Below, piece by piece: positions 1 to 5,652 of a stretch of 8,985 nucleotides of DNA (within the stretch, counting starts at the first letter, position 1; each line of letters begins with the position of its first letter). The notes under the pieces are model-generated. The model saw only the letters and a list, made by a program, of their open reading frames with translations, had not been told where the DNA came from and searched no databases. The DNA lies in contig JAUXAH010000063.1 of NCBI GenBank assembly GCA_030614945.1, positions 1 through 8,985 on the forward strand, given 5' to 3'. Both the position numbers and the translations under genes were made by a program. This DNA comes from Phycisphaerae bacterium. GTDB lineage: Bacteria > Planctomycetota > Phycisphaerae > Sedimentisphaerales > SG8-4.

Positions 1-55
1 GCAGAGGGGCTATCAATTAAGAGACTAATGAGGCCAGGACCTAAAGCAAAAAGCA

Positions 56-211
56 ATGTGGCATTGTGTACCTCCCGAAGCTGTTCGGTTCTGCACCGAT
101 TATGAAAGCAGCGAAAACCGCATCCCCGAAATCCACAGCTCGCCAGGGATGGATAACCTCACCGATACAGCCCTTGGAAAACCGACCGCTTGTGAAAATT
201 TGATATTTTGA
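56..211 (+). other. Weak candidate small ORF (51 codons)
   Basis: An ATG at 56 opens 51 sense codons ending in TGA at 209-211. The codons look coding-like (mixed third positions, several Glu, Pro and Asn codons). However, there is no Shine-Dalgarno upstream, the tail runs into the AT-rich repeat, and I recognise no family. The complementary strand is also open over much of 50-200, which weakens the case further. It may be a remnant, a chance ORF or part of an untranslated element. Nothing else in bases 1-292 looks like a gene. Confidence 0.15.
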
Positions 212-256
212 ATTTCAGATTTGTTTCGGATTTCGATATTCGATATTCGGATTTGT
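197..256. repeat. AT-rich dispersed low-complexity repeat, copy 1
   Basis: The block is built from repeated GATTTCGATATTCG-like words. It shares the core ATTTGTTTC(G/C)GATTTCGA with a second block at 1262-1310, and shorter ATTCGATATTC words recur at 1010-1042. It lies just before the gene at 293 and probably supplies no coding sequence. It looks like a genome-wide dispersed repeat; that view rests on the copies in this window only. Confidence 0.6.
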
Positions 257-292
257 ACGATATACTAACGACTAAGCACTAACAACCAAAAA

Positions 293-868
293 ATGCTCGA
301 TATTTTTGAACAGCCCTGGACATTGTTGATTATAGCAATTCTCGTTTTACTTGTGGTGCTGATGCTCCGCAGGATTTTCCCGGAAAAACGGTATTGGGGG
401 CAATGGCTTCTGCCGGCCTTCCTGACTGTCGCTGCTTTTGGGTTCGACCTGCTCGTTAAAACCGATTCGGAGAAAATAAACGCCGTAATCAACACAGCCG
501 TAAAAGCCGTCGAACAAGAAAATTCTGATGCAATCGAGGCGATTATTTCCGATAACTACCGCGATTCATATCACAATACCAAAAAACATTTGATGTATCA
601 TTGCAGGGCAAAGCTGTCGGAGCCGCTGGTTGAAAAAAATAAAAAAAGGCCTCCGATAATAGAAATATCATCGCCAGAGGCAACCGTGACTTTGACCGTC
701 ATAATACATTTCGACAAACAAAGCTCCGTGTATCAGGATATCCAACGGTTAATACAGACAAAATCAAAAATAAACCTGCAAAAACAACAGAATGGCAGAT
801 GGCTTATCAATCGAGTTGAAATACTCGAAATCAACAGACAACGAGCCAGCTGGCGAGACATCAGATAG
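293..868 (+). CDS. Hypothetical membrane protein, possible NTF2-like C-terminal domain
   Basis: The protein is 191 aa and I do not recognise a named family. Two hydrophobic segments are evident, about residues 9-27 and 38-56, separated by a basic loop (RRIFPEKR). They are followed by a hydrophilic domain from about 57 to 191. That domain starts with helix-rich sequence (about 60-110), then has alternating hydrophobic strand-like stretches and a terminal GRWLINRVEI segment. This order resembles NTF2/SnoaL-like folds, which is inference only. The protein is probably anchored in the cytoplasmic membrane with the domain on one face. The ATG has no clear Shine-Dalgarno, and the sequence before it is a simple ACTAACGACTAA-type repeat. 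The gene stands alone, with about 1.6 kb of non-coding DNA after it. The stop is TAG at 866-868. Confidence 0.75.
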   Translation: MLDIFEQPWTLLIIAILVLLVVLMLRRIFPEKRYWGQWLLPAFLTVAAFGFDLLVKTDSEKINAVINTAVKAVEQENSDAIEAIISDNYRDSYHNTKKHLMYHCRAKLSEPLVEKNKKRPPIIEISSPEATVTLTVIIHFDKQSSVYQDIQRLIQTKSKINLQKQQNGRWLINRVEILEINRQRASWRDIR

Positions 869-903
869 TTATCTTATTGACCTTTGAATTACTAATGCAA
901 CCT

Positions 904-943
904 GGGTGGCACCCTCTCGTGCTTCGCAGCGAAGCGCTGCTTC
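904..943. repeat. REP-like palindromic cluster
   Basis: Several short inverted repeats lie side by side: GGGTG/CACCC (904-914), GCTTCGC/GCGAAGC around one base (921-935) and GAAGC/GCTTC (931-943). The last two overlap, so only one can form at a time. The cluster follows the 293-868 gene by 35 nt and could act as a stop for transcription or RNA decay, but no T-run follows. It is more likely a dispersed palindromic element. A 68-codon ORF across it is not credible. Confidence 0.45.
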
Positions 944-1079
944 ACAGAGTAGTACAAACTTGTTTGGGGATGTTTAACTCCGCAGAGCAGTGCAATCTCA
1001 ACTTCATCATTCGATATTCCTTGTTCTTTATTCGATATTCATACCGCCTCCGCCCTCTGTCCTCCGCCTGCCCAATTGC

Positions 1080-1100
1080 TTAGAGTGTCGTCTACTCTAA
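1080..1100. repeat. Short hairpin, 7-bp stem
   Basis: TTAGAGT (1080-1086) pairs perfectly with ACTCTAA (1094-1100) around a 7-nt loop. No T-run follows, so its role is unclear. It marks one of several palindromes in the gene-free stretch 869-2494. Confidence 0.4.
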
Positions 1101-1160
1101 TGGGGTCATCCCGAGCGCAGTTTCACCCTTCCCCTGCCTCCAGCCGGTTCCTTCCCGTTT

Positions 1161-1240
1161 AACCCCCAGCACTTCTTATGTAAATAATGCGACGTCTTTT
1201 GTCGCTTCCGTATCGGTTAGCCCCAGCTCCGCTGGGGGTT
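1161..1240. repeat. Nested, mutually exclusive inverted repeats
   Basis: AACCCCCAGC at 1161-1170 is the exact reverse complement of GCTGGGGGTT at 1231-1240. Between them lie a small GCGAC/GTCGC hairpin (1189-1205) and a second CCCCAGC (1221-1227), which can pair with the same GCTGGGG (1231-1237) over a 3-nt loop. The right arm can therefore join either partner. This geometry suits an attenuator, but no gene follows closely, so it may simply be nested palindromic elements. Confidence 0.45.
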
Positions 1241-1261
1241 GTTTTGAACATTGGAATTTTG

Positions 1262-1310
1262 GAAATTTGAATTTGTTTCCGATTTCGAATTTCGATATTC
1301 GAATTTCTGA
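1262..1310. repeat. AT-rich dispersed low-complexity repeat, copy 2
   Basis: This is a second copy of the ATTTGTTTC-GATTTCGA repeat also seen at 197-256, again rich in TTCGATATTCG words. No coding potential is evident on either strand. Confidence 0.55.
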
Positions 1311-1354
1311 TTGAATCATCTTCGTGCTTTTTGCGCCTTTTTGCGGCCAAACAA

Positions 1355-1505
1355 AATCCGTGTCAATCCGTGTCTAAAAAAAACAGTGTCAATCCTGTCT
1401 AAAATAAATTCGTGCCAATTCGTGTTCACCTGTCCTGAGCGCAGCCGAACGGATTCGTGGCTAAATTTTTCTCTGCGCAATCTGCGAAATCTGTGGCTAT
1501 TTTTT
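1355..1505. repeat. Degenerate direct repeats (GTGTCAATCC-type)
   Basis: Short words recur with small changes: TCCGTGTCAATCCGTGTCT, then CAGTGTCAATCCTGTCT, then TTCGTGCCAATTCGTGTTC. Farther on are ATTCGTGGCTAAA and AATCTGTGGCTA, and CTCTGTGGCTAA returns at 1582-1593. The pattern is that of a decayed low-complexity repeat array. ORFs across it are open by chance. Confidence 0.5.
1429..1452. repeat. CCTGTCCTGAGC dispersed repeat, copy 1
   Basis: CCTGTCCTGAGC is followed by GCAGCCGAACGG. Near copies lie at 1721-1744 and 2296-2342. The unit is an imperfect palindrome (CCTGAGC against CGAAGGG-type ends). It seems to be a small dispersed element of this genome. Confidence 0.55.
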
Positions 1506-1541
1506 ACTTTTTAATTGAATCTTCTCTCCGTTCTCGCCTGT

Positions 1542-1574
1542 CCCCGCGCTTTACTCGCCAAGCGAGTAGCGGGG
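1542..1574. repeat. Strong hairpin with GC-rich base
   Basis: TACTCGC (1552-1558) pairs with GCGAGTA (1562-1568) over a 3-nt loop. CCCCGC (1542-1547) pairs with GCGGGG (1569-1574), leaving a 4-nt bulge on the left side. No T-run follows immediately, although the region to 1625 is T-rich. It is probably another palindromic repeat rather than a terminator. Confidence 0.45.
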
Positions 1575-1612
1575 ATGCGTTCTCTGTGGCTAATTTTTTT
1601 GCCCTTTTTTTC

Positions 1613-1641
1613 TTGACTTTTCTTTAAATTTCTGTTAAAAT
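1613..1641 (+). promoter_or_regulatory. Strong sigma70-like promoter sequence
   Basis: TTGACT (1613-1618) and TAAAAT (1636-1641) are separated by exactly 17 nt in a T-rich context. Each hexamer matches the consensus at five of six positions, so this is the best promoter-like site in the window. A start near 1649 would put the hairpin at 1650-1682 at the very 5' end of the transcript. No gene follows until nadE at 2495. The product could be a small RNA ending near 1908 or a long nadE leader. The T-rich background means chance cannot be excluded. Confidence 0.45.
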
Positions 1642-1649
1642 ACCTATAT

Positions 1650-1682
1650 GTTTGCCTGCCCTTTAGGGGCCGGCAGGTAAAC
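1650..1682 (+). repeat. Hairpin just downstream of the 1613-1641 promoter
   Basis: GTTTGCCTGCC (1650-1660) pairs with GGCAGGTAAAC (1672-1682), 11 bp with one G-T wobble and an 11-nt loop. It begins about where transcription from the promoter at 1613-1641 would start, so it could protect the 5' end of an RNA. A further small hairpin, GTATC/GATAC, lies at 1754-1767. Confidence 0.4.
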
Positions 1683-1720
1683 GCCAGACGCCAGCAGGCG
1701 CCGGATATAGCGGAGAACCG

Positions 1721-1744
1721 CCTGTCCTGAGCACAGTCGAAGGG
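1721..1744. repeat. CCTGTCCTGAGC dispersed repeat, copy 2
   Basis: This is the second copy of the element at 1429-1452, reading CCTGTCCTGAGC then ACAGTCGAAGGG. It overlaps the possible transcript from 1650. Confidence 0.55.
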
Positions 1745-1798
1745 CACGTTTTCGTATCAGCAGATACACGCCAAAATAAGTTCAAAGTCAAAGGAAAC

Positions 1799-1860
1799 TA
1801 CGAACTATGGACCACGAACTACTAACTATGAACAACGAACTACGAACAACTGTCAACTGT
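1799..1860. repeat. Simple ACGAACTA-type repeat
   Basis: The words ACGAACTA, ACTAACTATGA, ACAACGAACTACGAACAA recur in slightly varied form. Related CTAACGACTAA words lie at 262-290 and 5575-5645, each time in spacers next to genes. No function is evident. Confidence 0.5.
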
Positions 1861-1874
1861 CTTCTTTCCTCTAC

Positions 1875-1908
1875 ATTTGTAGAGAACGCTCTACAAATCG
1901 CACCTTTT
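1875..1908 (+). terminator. Perfect 10-bp hairpin followed by T-run
   Basis: ATTTGTAGAG (1875-1884) pairs perfectly with CTCTACAAAT (1889-1898) over an AACG loop. TTTTTA follows about 7 nt later. The gap before the T-run is longer than usual and the stem is AT-rich, so it would be a weak intrinsic terminator. It could end a roughly 260-nt RNA started at the promoter at 1613-1641. It could equally be one more dispersed palindrome. Confidence 0.35.
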
Positions 1909-1920
1909 TATGCAAAACAA

Positions 1921-2220
1921 AGCCAATTTCCGAAAAAGTCAAATGAATGTAAGTATCTTTTCAAAAATGGCTTATGAATATAAACACAATTGGACACTTG
2001 GTGAAAACCAAACCCAATCAAACCCAATTTCCGAAAAGCACAAATGAATGTAAACTCACTTATAACAAAGGATTACATAAAATAGGATGATTTCGCAGTC
2101 CGAAAAAACAAACCCAATTCAAAGCCAATTTCCGAAAGGCCAGAATGAACGTAAACTTATATGTTACAAAGGATTATGAAAATGTACCACTTCGCAGACG
2201 CGGGGAAAACAAACCCAATC
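1921..2220 (+). repeat. 101-nt tandem repeat, three degenerate copies
   Basis: Units begin at 1921, 2022 and 2123, exactly 101 nt apart. Each starts with A(G/C)CCAATTTCCGAAA, continues through AATGAA(T/C)GTAA, and ends in AAACCCAATC-type sequence. Units 2 and 3 also share ACAAAGGATTA and TTCGCAG blocks; unit 1 is more diverged in its middle. An extra fragment of the unit boundary recurs at 2263-2280. Apparent ORFs through the array (for example 2145-2405) are products of the repeat, not genes. It is not a CRISPR, because the copies abut with no unique spacers. Confidence 0.75.
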
Positions 2221-2295
2221 CCCCAGCGCGATACACAATACGCAATACGAGATACGAGATACAAACCCAATCAAACCCAACCTGTAGTGAGCTTG

Positions 2296-2342
2296 CCTGT
2301 CCTGCCTGTCCTGAGCCTGCCGAAGGGAGCTTGTCGAAGGGG
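2296..2342. repeat. CCTGTCCTGAGC dispersed repeat, copy 3 (expanded)
   Basis: CCTGTCCTG is doubled here and followed by AGCCTGCCGAAGGG and then AGCTTGTCGAAGGGG. This is an expanded version of the elements at 1429-1452 and 1721-1744. It lies upstream of the nadE leader. Confidence 0.55.
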
Positions 2343-2377
2343 TCGAACCTATTTCAAACGGGCGCTGCAGAAAAAAC

Positions 2378-2406
2378 TTGTATTCCAGGCCCTTGTTTTT
2401 TATAAG
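2378..2406 (+). promoter_or_regulatory. Possible nadE promoter
   Basis: TATAAG (2401-2406) is a good -10 match, and TTGTAT (2378-2383) lies 17 nt upstream as a weak -35. Transcription would start near 2412 and give a leader of about 80 nt. That leader would include the GC-rich hairpin at 2452-2477 before the nadE ribosome binding site. Confidence 0.3.
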
Positions 2407-2451
2407 ATGCAACAAACAGGGCAAATCGGAAGTCGAAAATTTAACGCTTCG

Positions 2452-2477
2452 CCCCGCCCCTGCGGCAGGGGTCGGGG
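2452..2477 (+). promoter_or_regulatory. GC-rich leader hairpin just before the nadE Shine-Dalgarno
   Basis: CCCCG-CCCCTGC (2452-2463) pairs with GCAGGGG-T-CGGGG (2465-2477), a 12-bp stem with one bulged T. It ends 3 nt before GGAGG (2481-2485), the likely nadE ribosome binding site. Such a stable stem could affect translation or mRNA decay. It may also be a palindromic repeat that landed there, since similar GC palindromes recur in the window. Confidence 0.45.
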
Positions 2478-2494
2478 TTCGGAGGCTGTATTCG

Positions 2495-4168
2495 GTGCGG
2501 GTAGCGTTGGGACAATTTAACGCTGTAGTAGGCGATTTGGCAGGCAACGCCGAAAAGATGCGCAATATCTACGCCCAGGCGGCTCAGTCCGATGTAGATT
2601 TATTAGTCTTTCCGGAATTAGCTGTGTGCGGCTATCCGCCGGAAGATTTGCTGCACAAAAAGCATTTTTTAGAGGATTGCTCGCTAACCGTCGATAAACT
2701 CGCCGCCGATTGCCCGGACACAACCATAATAGTCGGCTTTGCCGAGCCCAGCCCCTCCGAGGGGCTGGGTTACAATTCCGCTGCTGTATTGCAAGCCGGC
2801 CGGATAAGCAAAATTTATCGAAAGAGCCGACTGCCCAATTTCGGCGTATTTGATGAGCGAAGGTATTTCCAGCCAGGCACCGAGCCGGTGGTAATCAATG
2901 TAGGCGGTCTGAATATCGCCATTACCATTTGCGCCGATATCTGGGATATCGAATGGCTCGTCAATTTTCTAAAGGACGCCGGCCAAATCCAGATGATTCT
3001 AAACATCTCCGCCTCACCCTTCCATCTGGGCAAGATTGAGAAAAGACAGGAAATAATCAGCCGGTGTGCAAAAGAGTTTGATTGCGCTGTTTCATATTGC
3101 AATCTTGTCGGCGGTCAGGATGAATTGGTTTTTGACGGCAGAAGCATCTTCGCCGATTCTACCGGCAGGGTCATCGCCAAAGCCGGGGCATTTAACGAGG
3201 ACCTGTTAATTGCAGATATTATTGCGGGTGGCAGCCTCAAGCGCAGCTTGGGGATGGCCTCCGTACAGGTCAAGCCGATGCACCCCGCCGCCCCACAGCC
3301 AGCCGACCTTCTCGATGAAGTCTATCAGGCGCTTGTGCTCGGCACAAGCGATTATGCACGGAAAAACGGCTTCAAGAAGGCCCTGCTTGGTATTAGTGGC
3401 GGCATAGACTCTTCCGTTACCGCCGCCATTGCCGTCGCCGCTCTGGGCGCTGAAAATGTTGTCTGCCTGACAATGCCCTCAAAATTCAACAGTCCCGAGA
3501 CAATAGCCGATGCAGAGAAACTGGCAAAGAATTTGGGCACCGAATTTTTAATCATCCCGATTGAGACAATACTTGAGCGATTCAACCTGTCATTAGAGAC
3601 AGTCCCCGGCTGGGACAGCAAAGGTATTGCTTACGAAAATTTACAGGCCAGAATCCGCGGCGGCATCCTGATGTCACTGAGCAATCAGTTTGGTTCTCTG
3701 GTACTGACAACCGGCAACAAAAGCGAAACCGCGGTCGGCTATGCGACCCTTTACGGCGACACCGCCGGCGGCTTCGCCGTGATAAAAGACGTCCCCAAAA
3801 CAATGGTTTACAAATTGGCCGGGCACATAAACAAAATAGCGGGGCGGCAGATTATACCTGCCGATGTAATAAGCAGACCGCCCAGCGCTGAGCTAAGGCC
3901 CGGCCAGAAAGACAGCGACTCTCTGCCGGACTATGATTTGCTTGATAAAATTCTCAAAGGCTACGTTGAAGAAGACAAATCCCCGCAGCAGCTTGTTGAA
4001 TCAGGTTTGCCGAAAGATGTGGTCCATAGCGTCATTCGTATGGTTGACCGCAATGAATATAAGAGAAGGCTGTCCCCGCCGGGAGTAAAAATCACCCCAA
4101 AAGCCTTTGGAAAAGACCGGCGACTGCCGATTACAAACCGCTATAGCTCTTGCGACGATACAACGTAA
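2495..4168 (+). CDS. nadE: Glutamine-dependent NAD+ synthetase
   Basis: This enzyme makes NAD+ from deamido-NAD+, ATP and glutamine in the cytoplasm, the last step of NAD synthesis. From GTG 2495 it is 557 aa, normal for the glutamine-dependent class. The N-terminal nitrilase-type amidase (about 1-260) carries E41 in FPELAVCGYPPEDL, K110 in RKSRLPNFGVFDE and C146 in TICADIW, the expected Glu-Lys-Cys triad. The synthetase domain (about 275-540) has the ATP pyrophosphatase loop SGGIDSS (301-307) and TTGNKSE plus GDTAGGFAVIKD (405-432). I chose GTG 2495 because GGAGG lies 9 nt upstream and the protein then begins VRVALGQFNAVVGDLAGN, the usual start of the family. A longer reading from TTG 2378 adds repeat-derived residues. 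The segment P85-G92 is encoded by a perfect palindrome and may be an insertion. A bidirectional hairpin follows the stop. Confidence 0.97.
   Translation: MRVALGQFNAVVGDLAGNAEKMRNIYAQAAQSDVDLLVFPELAVCGYPPEDLLHKKHFLEDCSLTVDKLAADCPDTTIIVGFAEPSPSEGLGYNSAAVLQAGRISKIYRKSRLPNFGVFDERRYFQPGTEPVVINVGGLNIAITICADIWDIEWLVNFLKDAGQIQMILNISASPFHLGKIEKRQEIISRCAKEFDCAVSYCNLVGGQDELVFDGRSIFADSTGRVIAKAGAFNEDLLIADIIAGGSLKRSLGMASVQVKPMHPAAPQPADLLDEVYQALVLGTSDYARKNGFKKALLGISGGIDSSVTAAIAVAALGAENVVCLTMPSKFNSPETIADAEKLAKNLGTEFLIIPIETILERFNLSLETVPGWDSKGIAYENLQARIRGGILMSLSNQFGSLVLTTGNKSETAVGYATLYGDTAGGFAVIKDVPKTMVYKLAGHINKIAGRQIIPADVISRPPSAELRPGQKDSDSLPDYDLLDKILKGYVEEDKSPQQLVESGLPKDVVHSVIRMVDRNEYKRRLSPPGVKITPKAFGKDRRLPITNRYSSCDDTT
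2747..2769. repeat. Perfect palindrome inside nadE
   Basis: CCCAGCCCCTC (2747-2757) and GAGGGGCTGGG (2759-2769) are perfect 11-nt inverted arms around a single C. The stretch is in frame and encodes P85-G92 of NadE, in the surface-loop-like region before the YNSAAV strand. A related palindrome (CCCCAGC-TCC-GCTGGGG) is intergenic at 1221-1237. Confidence 0.7.
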
Positions 4169-4174
4169 TTGCTT

Positions 4175-4213
4175 GGGTTCCCATTTTGCGATCTTTTTGC
4201 AAAATGGGAACCC
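4175..4213. terminator. Perfect 15-bp hairpin, shared terminator of nadE and the convergent gene
   Basis: GGGTTCCCATTTTGC (4175-4189) pairs perfectly with GCAAAATGGGAACCC (4199-4213) over a 9-nt loop. It begins 6 nt after the nadE stop, and the stop of the opposing gene at 4287 is 73 nt beyond it. Only TTT follows on the + strand, so it is a strong stem with a short T-tract. The half-site GGG-CCCATTTTG recurs in the palindromes at 6105-6167 and 7939-7980, so it may also belong to a repeat family. Confidence 0.7.
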
Positions 4214-4286
4214 TTTCTGCCGGCACCTGAGAAAAGTCAATTTATTTTAAGCCGAATGCACTACCGAATAGTCTTTTATACAGCTA

Positions 4287-5531
4287 CTATCTGCCGGCAA
4301 GGGCAGCTGCAATGGCCTGGCCGAATGGAACCGCAGCCATCGGTCCACTGCCGGTTATTATAAGCCCAGCCCGTTCAACGGGAACACCGGTATATATAGC
4401 ACCGGCCTGTTGAAGTCTGTCTCGTTCGGACAAAAAACTCGTGGCTCGGACACCGTTGAGCACACCCGCATTGGCCAAAACCGTAGGTGCTATGCAAATT
4501 GCAGCGAGAATTTTTCGCTTATGCGCTGCCTCGCGGGCGATATTCAACGCAATCGGGTTGTCGAAATATTCAGCCGCCCCCGAACCGCCTACAAAGATTA
4601 TCGCATCGTAATCATCGACTCTCAACTGGCTCACAAGAATCCTTGCCTCGGCTATGTTTCCGAGCATACCCCTTATAAGTCCTGTCCTTGAACTTGCTAT
4701 AACCGTCTCCACCCCGGACGCATCGAGAACACGCCTTGTTTCAAAAAGCTCCTCATCGCGAAAATTCTCCCTGGCGGTAATCAACACCGCTCTTTTTGCC
4801 TGTGCACCCTCTGTCTTGCGAGCCTCCTTTTGTTCTTCGTCTCCTGCCGGCACTGCCTGCTCAGCCGGGTAACCAACGCAGATTATATAAAGTGGCTCGA
4901 GGTCTTTCGGCAGTCTGCAAACCTTGCGAACGCCCCTTATATCAAAACCACCGATTGTTACAGAGCCCAACCCCAAACAAACAGCCTGCAGTTGGATGTT
5001 CTGCGCGATGTGCCCGGCTTCCAACAGCATATATTTTTTGGCCTCATTGCGGAATTTGGCCGCAAGCTTTCTCACAGAACCTGCAACGATAATGTCACAC
5101 GGAGCATTGGCTACCGCCCCCAGTCTGCCGCGCACATCCTGATTTAAGATTTCTTCCAGGCTGTGCTGGGCCGGACGGTAAACAAACAGCCCCTCCGGCG
5201 TGGCAAAATATAACTCTATCGGATAAGTTGCTCCTGCCGATGGTGCCGTTCGAAGTGCTGGTTGAGGACCTTCTGCTGGTTTTGTTATGCCCTGACCGGC
5301 CCAGGCCAGTTGGCCAATCTGTATAAACTTGAGCGGCTGGCCGGTAAACTGGCGCACACTTCGCCGTTTGGCCAGCGCCTGCTCGAAACTGACCGGCCCT
5401 GTTAACTTCGGCTCGGTAAGCTGGACTATTTTAAGTGACGGCTTGCGCGGCGAAACCCGAGACCTGTACTGGCTCAGGCAAACGACGGCAAAACCAGCTA
5501 CAATTATTGCAAGAATTGTCAGGCGTCTCAT
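4287..5531 (-). CDS. Exported SagB-type nitroreductase fused to a DJ-1/PfpI domain
   Basis: The protein is 414 aa from ATG 5531, with GGAGG 9 nt upstream. Residues 1-20 form a signal-anchor (MRRLTILAIIVAGFAVVCLS), so the rest should lie outside the cytoplasmic membrane. Residues 43-222 are an FMN-dependent nitroreductase fold of the SagB/ThcOx kind: RRSVRQF (56-62), PSAGATYPIELY (97-108) and EAGHIAQNIQLQA (171-183). After a charged linker (about 222-246), residues 247-414 are a DJ-1/PfpI domain with nucleophile-elbow C346 in AAICIAPTVLA, likely partner E261, and ITGSGPMAA near the end. The His that often follows the Cys in PfpI proteases is Ile here, so peptidase activity is doubtful. No cyclodehydratase or precursor peptide is nearby, so a thiazole-forming role is not supported; the substrate is unknown. 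A longer reading from 5621 starts in repeat DNA and is rejected. LAB_N lies 121 nt upstream on the same strand. Confidence 0.92.
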   Translation of the reverse strand: MRRLTILAIIVAGFAVVCLSQYRSRVSPRKPSLKIVQLTEPKLTGPVSFEQALAKRRSVRQFTGQPLKFIQIGQLAWAGQGITKPAEGPQPALRTAPSAGATYPIELYFATPEGLFVYRPAQHSLEEILNQDVRGRLGAVANAPCDIIVAGSVRKLAAKFRNEAKKYMLLEAGHIAQNIQLQAVCLGLGSVTIGGFDIRGVRKVCRLPKDLEPLYIICVGYPAEQAVPAGDEEQKEARKTEGAQAKRAVLITARENFRDEELFETRRVLDASGVETVIASSRTGLIRGMLGNIAEARILVSQLRVDDYDAIIFVGGSGAAEYFDNPIALNIAREAAHKRKILAAICIAPTVLANAGVLNGVRATSFLSERDRLQQAGAIYTGVPVERAGLIITGSGPMAAVPFGQAIAAALAGR

Positions 5532-5652
5532 TTCTTTAAACCTCCAAATCAGTTTTTGAAACGGTAGATTACAATTAGTCGTTAGTTGGTGTTTGGCGTA
5601 TGGTCTTCTTTTTCTGTTCACTATTCACTAACGACTATTCACTATTACTACC
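5532..5652. other. Spacer with simple CTAACGACTA-type repeat
   Basis: The 121-nt spacer between two genes on the minus strand holds repeated TTAGTCGTTAGT and ACTATTCACTA words. It also holds the GGAGG that serves the downstream gene. No clear terminator or promoter is visible, so the two genes may be co-transcribed. Confidence 0.4.

Noticed and set aside
877..1747. Small ORFs of 63-78 codons on both strands
   Set aside because: They cross palindromes and low-complexity repeats, lack ribosome binding sites and show no protein-like composition.
1921..2220. CRISPR array
   Set aside because: Units abut with a 101-nt period, are internally diverged, and have no constant repeat with unique spacers; no cas genes are present.
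2378..2494. N-terminal extension of NadE from TTG 2378
   Set aside because: The extra 39 residues come from the leader and a GC palindrome. GTG 2495 has GGAGG at good spacing and gives the typical family N-terminus.
2145..2565. Overlapping ORFs of 86, 119 and 133 codons on both strands
   Set aside because: They run through the third 101-nt repeat unit, simple ATACGAGATAC repeats and the CCTGTCCTGAGC element, have no ribosome binding site and no family resemblance, and the minus-strand one overlaps the nadE start.
4287..5531. Thiazole/oxazole-modified peptide (RiPP) cluster based on the SagB-type domain
   Set aside because: There is no precursor peptide, cyclodehydratase or YcaO gene nearby, and the enzyme is predicted to be exported.
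5532..5621. Thirty-residue N-terminal extension of the nitroreductase/DJ-1 protein
   Set aside because: It covers the ribosome binding site GGAGG and a simple repeat; the downstream ATG opens a normal signal-anchor.
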